DNA of 64,000 bases, from NCBI GenBank assembly GCA_002482505.1, contig DLGD01000037.1, forward strand, positions 78,929 to 142,928, given 5' to 3'. The notes below the pieces were generated by a model. It was not told where the DNA came from. It did no database searches and saw only the letters and a list, made by a program, of their open reading frames with translations. The position numbers and the translations under genes were made by a program. This document shows, one piece after another, positions 1 through 9,500 of this stretch. Within the stretch, counting starts at the first letter, position 1; the number at the start of each line of letters is the position of its first letter. Source of the stretch: Christensenella sp. UBA7703 (lineage in GTDB: Bacteria > Bacillota > Clostridia > Christensenellales > CAG-138).

Positions 1-44
1 GCTTTACGATCACGAAAGAGATGATTGAGGGCAGGGGATACTGA
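1..44 (+). CDS. C-terminal end of an upstream gene, cut by the window
   Basis: An open frame entering from the left edge reads FTITKEMIEGRGY and stops at TGA (42-44). A strong intrinsic terminator lies 57 bases downstream, which fits the end of a rightward transcription unit. Only 13 residues are visible, so neither identity nor reality as a gene can be established. Confidence 0.3.
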   Translation, partial: FTITKEMIEGRGY

Positions 45-100
45 GCGAAAGAAACCGAAAAAGCCGATAGTTGCAAACGTAATAAAACGCATAAAAACGA

Positions 101-128
101 GAAAAAGTCCGATTTTTCGGGCTTTTTC
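101..128 (+). terminator. Rho-independent terminator
   Basis: A 12-bp stem (101-112 with 117-128, one G-U pair) closes a TTTT loop. The A-rich left arm and T-rich right arm would work in either direction. It separates the gene fragment at the left edge from the sugar importer operon. Confidence 0.75.
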
Positions 129-280
129 TTGCGTTTGCGCCTCAAAAAAAGATAGGTGAATTTTTACGCTCCGCGTTGAAAAAATTACTTTCAAAAAAGC
201 GTTCCCTTTTTCGAAACCCGGCGTGCGGTTTGTAAAATCATCGGGTTGGTTCACATTCTTATGCGCTTGGCTCAGAAGCA

Positions 281-309
281 TTGGAATGCGGTTGTCTATA
301 TGTTATAAG
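281..309 (+). promoter_or_regulatory. Candidate sigma-A promoter of the sugar importer operon
   Basis: TTGGAA (281-286) is separated by 17 bases from TATAAG (304-309). It lies about 75 bases before the ribosome binding site of the first importer gene, leaving an untranslated leader. Motif match only; the interval 129-280 holds nothing else recognised. Confidence 0.5.
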
Positions 310-382
310 AGATTTGTTGGTCATATCTGATCTCTTGCCAACCTGCAAATCACATCTCAAAAAAGGAAAGGAAATCGGAACC

Positions 383-1417
383 ATGAAAAAATTTATCACA
401 TTGATCCTTGTTGCCATGCTGGCACTCGGAATGGTTGCTTGCGCAACCGCAGCCCCCGCGGCGACTGAAGCCCCCGCTGCTGCCGCTGCTACGGAAGCTC
501 CTGCCGCAGCCACGGAAGCCCCCGCTGCACCCGCGCTGATCAAAGTCGGCATCATCAACAACCCGCCGGCAGAATCCGGCTACCGCGCGGCAAACGTTGC
601 GGACTTTGAGAAAGTCTTCACCGAAGCCAACGGCTATGCCGTCTCCACCTTCTACAGCCTGAAGAATGACGAGCAGCTCAACGCCGCCACGCAGTTCATC
701 ACCGATGGCGTGGACTACCTGCTGATCTCGGCCGCCGCAACCGACGGTTGGGATGCCGTTCTTGCCAGCGCAAAAGAAGCCGGCATCAAAGTGTTCCTCT
801 TCGATCGTATGATCAACACGGACGAGAGCAACTATGAAGCAGCTGTTGTTTCCAACATGGCCAACGAAGGCGTAACAGCCGTCGATTGGCTCAAGGCCCA
901 GAAGCTGGATTCCTATGACGTGATCCACATTCAGGGCGCCATGGGTTCCGACGCGCAGATCGGCCGCACCGCCGCTCTGGATGCGGAATTCGCAGCCGGC
1001 ACCATGAAGAAGGTTGTGCAGCAGACCGCAACGTGGGATGAAGCAACCGCAAAGCAGATCGTTGAATCCGTCATCAACTCCGGCGAAACATTCAACGTCA
1101 TCTATGCTGAGAACGACGGTATGGCCAAGGGCGCAGTCGCGGCGCTGGACGAAGCGGGCATCACCCACGGCGTCGGCAAAGCGGTCATCGTCATGGGCTT
1201 TGACTGCAACAAATGGGCGCTTCGCGAACTGCTCGCCGGCAACTGGAACTATGACGGTCAGTGCAGCCCGTTCCAGGCGACTGTGATCGCAGACATGATC
1301 CAGAAGCTCCAAGCAGGCGAAACCCTCGCCGCGAAGAAGGTCATCTCCGAAGAGCGCGGCTTTGATGCCACGACGATCACCCAGGCGGACATCGACACCT
1401 ACGGCCTCGGCGATTAA
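383..1417 (+). CDS. ytfQ: Sugar ABC transporter substrate-binding lipoprotein, YtfQ/RbsB type
   Basis: Extracytoplasmic sugar-binding protein of the pentose/hexose (periplasmic-binding-protein type 1) family, 344 residues. The N-terminus MKKFITLILVAML leads to a lipobox ending in Cys20, so it should be a membrane-anchored lipoprotein. An Ala/Pro/Glu/Thr-rich spacer (about residues 21-51) with repeated TEAPAA units tethers the domain. The body carries family segments such as FLFDRMI and IYAENDGMAKGA. The start at 383 follows an AAAGGAAAGGAAA purine-rich site; a longer upstream frame would bury the signal peptide. It is first in a four-gene importer whose order (binding protein, double ATPase, two permeases) matches ytfQRT-yjfF, the galactofuranose system of E. 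coli. The actual sugar is inferred only. Confidence 0.85.
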   Translation: MKKFITLILVAMLALGMVACATAAPAATEAPAAAAATEAPAAATEAPAAPALIKVGIINNPPAESGYRAANVADFEKVFTEANGYAVSTFYSLKNDEQLNAATQFITDGVDYLLISAAATDGWDAVLASAKEAGIKVFLFDRMINTDESNYEAAVVSNMANEGVTAVDWLKAQKLDSYDVIHIQGAMGSDAQIGRTAALDAEFAAGTMKKVVQQTATWDEATAKQIVESVINSGETFNVIYAENDGMAKGAVAALDEAGITHGVGKAVIVMGFDCNKWALRELLAGNWNYDGQCSPFQATVIADMIQKLQAGETLAAKKVISEERGFDATTITQADIDTYGLGD

Positions 1418-1470
1418 AAACCAGCTTAACATCATCCCTGACAAGGGAACTCAATCAGACTTGACGGTGA

Positions 1471-1517
1471 CGAGTATGCGGACTTTTACGCATACTCGCA
1501 CCGCCGTTTAAAAGGCG
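1471..1517 (+). other. Tandem intercistronic hairpins between binding protein and ATPase genes
   Basis: A perfect 10-bp stem (1471-1480 with 1489-1498, 8-base loop) is followed by a small GCC/GGC hairpin around 1502-1517. Neither has a proper T-run. Such hairpins commonly protect or partly terminate the binding-protein mRNA so that it is made in excess over the membrane parts; that role is inference here. Confidence 0.45.
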
Positions 1518-1578
1518 CGTGATTTTGTTTTGAAAAAGCACCCGCCCAGATCTGTAAACGCACAAAGGATGGTAACCC

Positions 1579-3099
1579 ATGCCAAACGACATCGTTTTAT
1601 CCATGCGTAACATCAACAAATCGTTTCCCGGCGTGCGCGCGCTGCACAACGTGGACTTCACGCTCAAAAGCGGAGAGATTCACGCTTTGATGGGCGAAAA
1701 CGGCGCGGGGAAATCGACCCTCATCAAGGTGCTCACCGGCGTCCACCCGAAGGATTCCGGTCAGATTACGATTGCCGGATGCGCCAAAGAGGTCAATATC
1801 AAGTCCCCGCAGGAAGCGCAAAACCTCGGTATCAGCACCGTTTATCAGGAAATTACACTCTGCCCGAACCTGACCGTTGCGGAAAACATGTACATCGGGC
1901 GCGGCAACAATACCCTCGTCCACTGGGCAAAGATGCGTGAGAAAACGTCCGAACTTCTGGACAGGCTGAATATCCCTGCGCGGGCGACGCAGCAGCTTGC
2001 AACCTGTTCCCTCGCCGTGCAGCAGATGGTTGCCATCGCGCGCGCGGTGGACATGGACTGCAAGGTGCTGATTCTCGACGAGCCGACCTCCTCGCTCGAC
2101 GAGCGCGAGGTAGAGAAGCTCTTTTCGCTGATGCGGGAGCTGAAATCCCGCGGGGTCGGCATCATCTTCATCACACACTTTTTAGAGCAGGTCTATGAGG
2201 TTTGCGACCGGATCACCGTGCTCCGAAACGGCGAACTGATCGGCGCCTACGACGTAAAAGACCTGCCGCGTGTCCAGCTCATCTCCAAGATGATGGGCAA
2301 AGAGCTGGATGATATTACCGACCTAAAAAACAGCCGCGTTTCGCATGCGCGCACGGGCACAGTGCCCGTGTATGAGGCGACGGGGCTTTCGAGTGCCGCG
2401 GGTACGCGTGCGTTTGATTTTAAAATCGATCAGGGTGAAGTCAACGGTTTTACCGGACTGCTTGGCTCCGGTCGCAGCGAGAGCGTGCGCGCCATCTTCG
2501 GCGCGGACAAGATCACGGGCGGCAAGATCCTTGTCAACGGAAAACCGGTGAAGATAGCAAAACCCAGAGACGCCATGAAGCGTGGCATCGGGTATCTGCC
2601 GGAGGATCGCAAGCAGGACGGCATTGTGGACGACCTCTCCGTGCGCGAAAACATCATCCTTGCGCTGCAGGTTATGCGCGGGTTCTTCCGCCCGTTTTCG
2701 AGAAGCGAAGCGGAGAAGTTTGCGGACGAATACATCAAGCTCCTCGGCATCAAGACCGCGTCGAGCGACACGCCGATCAAATCCCTCTCCGGCGGCAACC
2801 AGCAAAAGGCAATTCTGGCGCGCTGGCTGCTCACCAAGCCGCAATATCTGATTCTGGACGAGCCCACGCGCGGAATCGACGTCGGCACCAAGGTGGAGAT
2901 TCAAAAACTGGTGCTCAAGCTTGCCGAAGAGGGCGTGAGCGTCACGTTCATCTCTTCCGAGATCGAAGAGATGCTGCGCACTTGCTCGCGGCTGATCGTC
3001 ATGCGGGATCGCAAGATCGTTGGCGAACTGACGCAGGACGACATGACGCAGGCAAAGATCATGCACACCATCGCGGGGGAGGCGGCACAAAATGGGTAA
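1579..3099 (+). CDS. ytfR: Sugar ABC transporter ATP-binding protein with two nucleotide-binding domains
   Basis: Cytoplasmic motor of the importer, 506 residues, the usual length for RbsA/MglA/YtfR proteins. The first domain has a canonical Walker A (GENGAGKST, about residues 39-47) and Walker B ILDEPTSSLDE. The second has the degenerate P-loop GLLGSGRSE typical of the family, signature LSGGNQQK and Walker B LILDEPTRGID. The ATG at 1579 has GGATGG upstream. Its end overlaps the first permease start by 8 bases, implying translational coupling. High confidence in family; sugar specificity follows only from operon architecture. Confidence 0.9.
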   Translation: MPNDIVLSMRNINKSFPGVRALHNVDFTLKSGEIHALMGENGAGKSTLIKVLTGVHPKDSGQITIAGCAKEVNIKSPQEAQNLGISTVYQEITLCPNLTVAENMYIGRGNNTLVHWAKMREKTSELLDRLNIPARATQQLATCSLAVQQMVAIARAVDMDCKVLILDEPTSSLDEREVEKLFSLMRELKSRGVGIIFITHFLEQVYEVCDRITVLRNGELIGAYDVKDLPRVQLISKMMGKELDDITDLKNSRVSHARTGTVPVYEATGLSSAAGTRAFDFKIDQGEVNGFTGLLGSGRSESVRAIFGADKITGGKILVNGKPVKIAKPRDAMKRGIGYLPEDRKQDGIVDDLSVRENIILALQVMRGFFRPFSRSEAEKFADEYIKLLGIKTASSDTPIKSLSGGNQQKAILARWLLTKPQYLILDEPTRGIDVGTKVEIQKLVLKLAEEGVSVTFISSEIEEMLRTCSRLIVMRDRKIVGELTQDDMTQAKIMHTIAGEAAQNG

Positions 3100-4165
3100 C
3101 AGATTTCAACGGTTTCGAAAATCGCAGCTGGTCATTCCGCTCTTTGCGCTGCTGCTGCTGGTCTTGTTCAACGCGTTTCGCGACCCGAAGTTCTTCTCGT
3201 TTAACATCACCGTCAACAACGACGGAAACAGCGTGCTTTCCGGTAACATCATCAGCATTCTCAACAGCGCGTCCGAACTTGCGATTATTTCCATCGGTAT
3301 GACGCTGGTCACCGCCTGCTCGCGCGGGCAGGATATCAGCGTTGGCGCGGTTGCGGCAATCGCGGGCAGCGTGTTTGTGCGCGTGCTCAAGGAACACACG
3401 ATCAACTGGCCGATCATCCTGCTGGCATTTGTCTGCGCGTGCCTGGTCGCGGTGCTCTGCGGCGCGTTTAACGGTACACTCGTCGCAGGATTCGGTATTC
3501 AGCCGATGATTGCAACGCTGATCTTGCTTACCGCGGGCAGGCCGATTGCCTACTGGATCAACGGCGGCGCAACGCCGACCGTGGAAAGCCCGCTGCTTGG
3601 CAATATTGGCAGCTTCATTCCCGGGATACCGATTCCAACGCCGATTCTGATCGTGATTGTGTTTGCGATTCTCGTGTCGTTGGTATTACGGCTTACAAAC
3701 CTCGGCCTGTATACGCAGGCGGTCGGCATCAACGAAAGATCCGCACGGCTCAACGGCATCAACGCCTTCGGTATGAAGATTCTTTCGTTCATGATGCTCG
3801 GCATCTGTGTCTCCATCGCGGGATGCATCGGCGTGAGCCGCATGGGGCTCATCAACCACGAAACGCTGCTGTTGGATATCGAGATGGACGCGATTCTTGC
3901 GGTCGCCATCGGCGGCAACGCGCTCAGCGGCGGTAAATTCAGCATCACGGGTTCCGTTATCGGCGCCTATATCATTCAAGCGCTGACCATCACGCTCTAC
4001 GCCATGAAGGTGCCGTCCACGGCGGTCAAGGCGTATAAAGCGGTTGTTATCATCGCGATCGTCGTGCTTGGTTCTCCGGTTGTGCAGAGCTTTTTCCTGC
4101 GTTTACGCGACAGCATATTCCCCAAATCGGTCAAGGCGGAGGAGAAGCAAGCGTATGCAGAATAA
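3092..4165 (+). CDS. ytfT: Sugar ABC transporter permease (first of two)
   Basis: Integral membrane permease of the branched-chain/ribose type (BPD_transp_2), 357 residues with about eight to ten hydrophobic segments. Family landmarks include DISVGAVAAIAGSVF near the third membrane segment and AVAIGGNALSGGKFSITGSV near the C-terminus. It overlaps the ATPase gene by 8 bases and the next permease by 11 bases. With the second permease it should form a heterodimeric channel, as in YtfT/YjfF. The charged tail KSVKAEEKQAYAE is cytoplasmic. Confidence 0.88.
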   Translation: MGNRFQRFRKSQLVIPLFALLLLVLFNAFRDPKFFSFNITVNNDGNSVLSGNIISILNSASELAIISIGMTLVTACSRGQDISVGAVAAIAGSVFVRVLKEHTINWPIILLAFVCACLVAVLCGAFNGTLVAGFGIQPMIATLILLTAGRPIAYWINGGATPTVESPLLGNIGSFIPGIPIPTPILIVIVFAILVSLVLRLTNLGLYTQAVGINERSARLNGINAFGMKILSFMMLGICVSIAGCIGVSRMGLINHETLLLDIEMDAILAVAIGGNALSGGKFSITGSVIGAYIIQALTITLYAMKVPSTAVKAYKAVVIIAIVVLGSPVVQSFFLRLRDSIFPKSVKAEEKQAYAE

Positions 4166-5216
4166 TCAGAATCAGCCAACCGAATACCAGAGAGTTTCGC
4201 TGCGTGAACCGATCTCGAACACCAGCCTGTTGCTCATCATCACGGTTTGCACCTTTATCGGTATGTATGGCACGGCAATGTCGGTTTGGGGCGGCGGGTT
4301 TCTCAATCCGCAGCAATTTCTGGATCTATTCAACAACAATTCGTTCCTCATCGTCGTCTCCTGCGGGCTGACCATCGTGATGATTGCGGGCGGGATCGAT
4401 ATCTCCGTCGGCGGCATCACGGCGCTGGTCACGATGGCTTGCGTGGTCTATCTCGACGACAAAGGCGGCAGTGTCGCGGGTTCCATGGCGCTTGCGCTCG
4501 GCATCGGCACCGCGTTCGGCCTCGTGCAAGGGGTTCTGGTGTCCTATCTCGAGATTCAACCGTTTATCGTTTCGCTCGCCGGCATGTTTTTTGCAAGAGG
4601 GATGACGACCATCGTCAGTGTCGCGCCGCGTACAGCAGAGCATGAACTGTTTCTGACGTTTAAAGAGTTCCGCATCGTGATTCCCGGCATCGGCTCCTAT
4701 GGCAAGACGGGCAACTTCATTCCCGCGCGCATTGAGCTTGGCGTGGTGATCGCCATTGCGGTTGTCATATTGGTGTTCTTTATGCTCAAATGGACGCGCT
4801 TTGGCAGAAACCTCTATGCCATCGGCGGCAACAGCCAGAGCGCGCGGATGCTCGGCATCAACGTCAAGCGCACGCGGTTTTTTTCCTATCTGCTCTGCGG
4901 CGTGCTCAGCGGCATCGGCGGCTATGTCTATCTGCTGCACACGGGCGCGGGCAATGCAGGTAACGCAAGCGCGGCGGAGATGCAGGCAATCGCCTCCGCG
5001 ATCATCGGCGGGACTCTGCTCACCGGCGGCGTTGGCAACGTGATCGGTACGCTCTTTGGTGTGCTTTCGCTCAAGACGATCAACAACATCGTCATCGCTT
5101 CCGGGTTAAGGGAACCATACTGGCAGAGCATTACGACGGGCTTGATGCTTTGCTTCTTCATCCTCCTGCAGAGCGTGATTCTCCGAATCCGCGAAGGCGG
5201 GCTCAAGCGGGACTAA
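4155..5216 (+). CDS. yjfF: Sugar ABC transporter permease (second of two)
   Basis: Second BPD_transp_2 permease, 353 residues, beginning MQNNQNQPTEYQRV. The ATG at 4155 is preferred because GGAGAAG lies just upstream and the larger upstream frame is a shadow of the previous gene. Conserved segments include GGIDISVGGITALVTM and ASAIIGGTLLTGGVGNVIGT. The protein partners the preceding permease. A terminator follows 17 bases after the stop, so the transporter operon ends here with no sugar-metabolic gene in the transcript. Confidence 0.88.
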   Translation: MQNNQNQPTEYQRVSLREPISNTSLLLIITVCTFIGMYGTAMSVWGGGFLNPQQFLDLFNNNSFLIVVSCGLTIVMIAGGIDISVGGITALVTMACVVYLDDKGGSVAGSMALALGIGTAFGLVQGVLVSYLEIQPFIVSLAGMFFARGMTTIVSVAPRTAEHELFLTFKEFRIVIPGIGSYGKTGNFIPARIELGVVIAIAVVILVFFMLKWTRFGRNLYAIGGNSQSARMLGINVKRTRFFSYLLCGVLSGIGGYVYLLHTGAGNAGNASAAEMQAIASAIIGGTLLTGGVGNVIGTLFGVLSLKTINNIVIASGLREPYWQSITTGLMLCFFILLQSVILRIREGGLKRD

Positions 5217-5233
5217 CAAAATATGCGTAGAAT

Positions 5234-5269
5234 GCGGCTTCTTCGGCACAATCGGAGAGCCGCTTTTTT
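5234..5269 (+). terminator. Rho-independent terminator of the sugar importer operon
   Basis: GCGGCT (5234-5239) pairs with AGCCGC (5258-5263) and is followed by TTTTTTT. An inner CTTCGG/CGGAG-like pairing extends the stem. It lies directly after the second permease stop. Confidence 0.75.
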
Positions 5270-5305
5270 GCGCGCATCATCAAAAAGCATAATTATAAAA
5301 ATTCT

Positions 5306-5356
5306 TGGTATAAATATTATATTTAGCTTTCCTATTGGCGCTGTTTATGTTATATT
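5306..5356 (+). promoter_or_regulatory. AT-rich promoter region of carA with two extended -10 candidates
   Basis: This stretch is much more AT-rich than its surroundings. TGGTATAAA (5306-5314) and TGTTATATT (5348-5356) both fit the extended -10 pattern TGnTATAAT; no convincing -35 is visible. I see no pyrimidine attenuator, PyrR-binding leader or arginine box between 5270 and 5423. Confidence 0.4.
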
Positions 5357-5423
5357 TCTCGCTAAAGAAAAAGCAAACACGTGGATTGGAACAGCATAAA
5401 CGGAAGAGAAAAGGAGGACGCGG

Positions 5424-6506
5424 ATGGAGCAGCCAAGATATCTGATCCTGGAAAACGGGCGGGTGTTTCGCGGGCGGGCGCTTGGTGCCACGGGCCAGGT
5501 GATCGCTGAAATTGTGTTTACGACCGCTATGACCGGATACCTCGAGACATTGACCGATCCGAGTTATTACGGCCAGATGGTGGTTCAAGCATTTCCGTTG
5601 ATTGGAAATTATGGTGTCATTCCCGCTGATTTTGAGGCGGAAAACCCCGCATTAAAAGCGTATATCGTTCGTTCTTGGTGTCAAGTGCCTTCTAACTTTC
5701 GTAGTGAAGAAGACCTTGACACTTTTTTATTGTCCAAAGGAATCGTGGGGCTTTGGGACATCGACACCCGCGCACTGGTGAAGATTATCCGCGAATACGG
5801 CGTGATGAACGCGCTGATTACCGACGATCCCGCGCCGGATGACGCAACACTCGAACGCTTAAAAAACTACCGCCTTACGGACGCGGTGCGCGCGGTCAGC
5901 CGCACGCAGGCGCAGACGTTCCCCGCCGAGGCGGGCAGGCGGCACGTTGTCCTCTGGGACTTCGGCGCGAAGCGAAACATTGCAAACGAACTCGTTAAAC
6001 GCGGCTGCGACGTCACGATTTTGCCTGCAAGCGCAACGGCGAGTGAGATTCTGGCGTTCTTACCCGATGGTCTCATGCTCTCCAACGGTCCGGGCGACCC
6101 CGCGGAGAACACGGGCATCATTGCGGAGCTCAAAACGCTCTGCGCGGCAAACATCCCGATCTTCGGCATCTGTTTGGGTCACCAGCTGCTCGCGCTGGCG
6201 CGCGGCGGGGAGACGATGAAGCTCAAATACGGCCACCGCGGCGCGAACCAGCCCGTGCAGGAAACCGCGAGCAAAAAGGTGTATATCACGAGCCAGAACC
6301 ACGGCTACGCGGTGAAGACCGCGTGCCTGCCCGATCACGCGCGCGTGAGTTTTCAAAACCTCAACGACGGCACCTGCGAGGGGATGGAGTATCTCGATAT
6401 CCCGGCGTTTTCGGTGCAGTTTCATCCCGAGGCGTGCGCGGGCCCGCTGGACACGCGTTACCTCTTTGATCGATTCATCGAACGGATGGACAGCGCGCGG
6501 GGCTAA
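5424..6506 (+). CDS. carA: Carbamoyl-phosphate synthase small (glutaminase) subunit
   Basis: Hydrolyses glutamine and delivers ammonia to the large subunit for carbamoyl phosphate, which feeds pyrimidine and arginine synthesis. At 360 residues it is normal length. The N-terminal CPSase small-chain domain is followed by a class I glutamine amidotransferase domain with nucleophile Cys250 in FGICLGHQ and His334/Glu336 in QFHPEAC. ATG 5424 has an ideal AAGGAGG 6 bases upstream. It is separated by 47 bases from the large-subunit gene and surely cotranscribed with it. Confidence 0.97.
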   Translation: MEQPRYLILENGRVFRGRALGATGQVIAEIVFTTAMTGYLETLTDPSYYGQMVVQAFPLIGNYGVIPADFEAENPALKAYIVRSWCQVPSNFRSEEDLDTFLLSKGIVGLWDIDTRALVKIIREYGVMNALITDDPAPDDATLERLKNYRLTDAVRAVSRTQAQTFPAEAGRRHVVLWDFGAKRNIANELVKRGCDVTILPASATASEILAFLPDGLMLSNGPGDPAENTGIIAELKTLCAANIPIFGICLGHQLLALARGGETMKLKYGHRGANQPVQETASKKVYITSQNHGYAVKTACLPDHARVSFQNLNDGTCEGMEYLDIPAFSVQFHPEACAGPLDTRYLFDRFIERMDSARG

Positions 6507-6553
6507 GGCAGACGGCAGGAAACCAAGGCCTTTTTCGACAAAAGGAGTTATTT

Positions 6554-9500
6554 ATGCCATTGGATCAAAACATCAAACGCGTGATGGTGATCGGCTCCGG
6601 CCCAATCGTCATCGGCCAAGCGGCGGAGTTTGACTATGCGGGCACGCAGGCCTGCCGTGCGCTGCGCGAGGAGGGGATTGAGGTCATCCTCGTCAACTCC
6701 AACCCCGCGACGATCATGACCGACCGCGCGATGGCGGATCATATCTACATCGAACCGTTGACGCTGACTACGCTCAAGCGCATCATCGAAAAGGAACAGC
6801 CGGACAGCCTGCTCTCCACCCTCGGCGGGCAGACGGGGTTGACGCTCTCCATGCAACTCGCAAGAGACGGCTTTCTGGAGCAGCACGGCGTGCGCCTGCT
6901 CGGCGCAAACCCGGAGACCATCGCGAAGGCGGAGGATCGGCAGCTTTTCAAGGACGCGATGATCGAAATTGGTCAGCCGGTGATCCCCTCGCTGGTGGTG
7001 ACGGAGCTGAACGATGCGCTGGGGTTTGCACAAGAGATCGGCTATCCGGTGATCGTCCGCCCGGCGTTCACGCTCGGCGGCAGCGGCGGAGGAATCGCGC
7101 AGACGCGGGAGGAGCTCGCCGAGATCGCGACCAACGGCATCCGCATGTCACCCATCCACCAGATTCTGGTAGAAAAATGTATCTCCGGCTGGAAAGAGAT
7201 CGAGTTTGAAGGCATGCGCGACAAAAACGGAAACGTCATCACGATTTGCAGCATGGAAAACTTCGACCCCGTCGGCGTACATACGGGGGACAGCATCGTG
7301 ATCGCGCCCGCCGTGACGCTGAGCGATCGCGAGTATCAAATGCTGCGCACCGCGACGCGAAACATCATCGACACCCTCGGCATTGAAGGCGGCTGCAACT
7401 GCCAGTTTGCACTGCATCCGACGAGCTTTGACTATGCGGTGATCGAGGTCAACCCGCGCGTTTCCCGTTCCTCCGCGCTGGCCTCCAAGGCGACAGGCTA
7501 CCCAATTGCCAAGGTTGCAACCAAGATTGCAATCGGCTATACGCTCGACGAGATTCAAAACGCGGTGACGGGTAATACCTCCGCCTGCTTTGAGCCCGCG
7601 CTGGACTATGTCGCGGTTAAGCTGCCGAAGTGGCCGTTTGACAAGTTTGTCTACGGTCGTCGCACACTCGGCACGCAGATGAAAGCCACGGGCGAGGTGA
7701 TGGCGATCGGGCCGACGTTTGAGCAGGCGATCATGAAAGCGGTGCGCGGCGCGGAGATTTCGCAGGACAGCCTGAACACAAAAAAACTCGCGGATAAGAG
7801 CACGGAAAAAATTCGCGTGTTGCTGCACAACTGCGACGACGAGCGATTGTTTGTTGTATTTGAGTCTCTCAAGCGCGGCATCCCGATGGACGAGATCCAC
7901 GCGATCACGATGATCGATATCTGGTTTCTCGCGAAGCTCAAGCATCTGGTCGAGTTTGAACATTCGCTCACTTCCGGCGGGTTGACGGAGGAAGCGTATC
8001 TGGAGGGGAAGAAGCTTGGCTATCCCGACCGCGTGCTCACGCGTATCAGCGGGCAGCCAATCAAGGAACACCTTTACGCGAGCTATCGAATGGTCGATAC
8101 CTGCGCGGCGGAGTTTGAGGCACAAACGCCGTATTTCTACGCGGACTACGCCTGCGAAGAGAATGAAGCGCAGACGTTTCTGCAAAAACACGATACGGGC
8201 AAACCGCGCGTGATCGTGTTCGGTTCGGGGCCGATCCGCATTGGCCAAGGCATCGAGTTTGACTATGCCTCCGTGCACTGTGTCTGGGCGCTCAAACAGG
8301 CAGGCTATGAGGTGGTCATCGTCAACAACAACCCGGAGACGGTTTCAACCGACTTTGACACTGCGGATCGCCTCTACTTTGAGCCGCTGCTGCCGGAGGA
8401 TGTGATGAACGTGATCCACACGGAGCAGCCATACGGCGTGGTCGTCGCCTTTGGCGGGCAGACCGCAATCAAACTCACGCGGTTTCTGGCGGAGCAGGGG
8501 GTTCGCATCCTCGGCACCCCGGCGGACAGCATCGACGCGGCGGAGGATCGGGAGCGGTTTGATGCGCTGCTGGAGCAGCTCTGCATCAAGCGCCCGCTGG
8601 GCAAGACCGTCAAGACGGAGGAGCAGGCGCTTCTCGCGGCAAACACGCTAGGATACCCCGTGCTGATTCGACCCAGCTACGTGCTCGGCGGGCAAAATAT
8701 GATCATCGCGTTTTCGGACGACGATGTGCGCGAATACATGGGCATCATCCTGCAAAAAGGTATCGAAAATCCGATTTTGATCGACCAATACCTCATGGGC
8801 ACCGAGATCGAGGTGGACGCCATCTGCGACGGCGAGGACATCCTGATCCCCGGCATCATGGAGCACATCGAGCGAGCGGGCGTGCACTCTGGCGATTCCA
8901 TCGCGGTCTATCCCGCGTGGAACCTCACCGGGCCTCTCATCGAGCGCGTGGTGGATCATTCCCGCAGGTTGGCGCTGGCGCTGAGCACGCGGGGATTGAT
9001 CAACATCCAGTACGTGATCTACGAAAATGAAGTCTTTGTCATCGAAGTCAACCCCCGCTCTTCGCGCACCGTGCCGTATATCAGCAAGGTGACGGGTGTG
9101 CCGATGGTAGACCTTGCCACGCGCGCGATGCTCGGCGACAAACTCGCCGACATGGGCTTTGGCACGGGGCTCTACAAAACGCCGCCCTATGTCGCGGTCA
9201 AGGTGCCGATCTTCTCGTTTGAGAAGCTGGCGGATGTCGACATTCTGCTCGATCCGGAGATGAAATCCACGGGTGAAGTGCTCGGCATCGGCAAAACACG
9301 CGAAGAGGCACTCTACAAAGGCCTCGTCGCCGCGGGGTATAACATGAAGCGGCGCGGCGGCTTACTCGTCACCGTGCGGGACCAGGACAAGGCGGAGATG
9401 ACCGACGCGGTGCGAAAGTTTGCCGACCTGGGATTTACGCTCTATGCGACAAAGGGTACGGCTGCGGTGCTGAGGCAAGCGCAGATGAACGTCATCGAGG

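Noticed and set aside
350..1444. A 364-codon open frame on the minus strand
   Set aside because: Antisense to the sugar-binding lipoprotein, Gly/Cys/Arg-rich, no ribosome binding site or domain.
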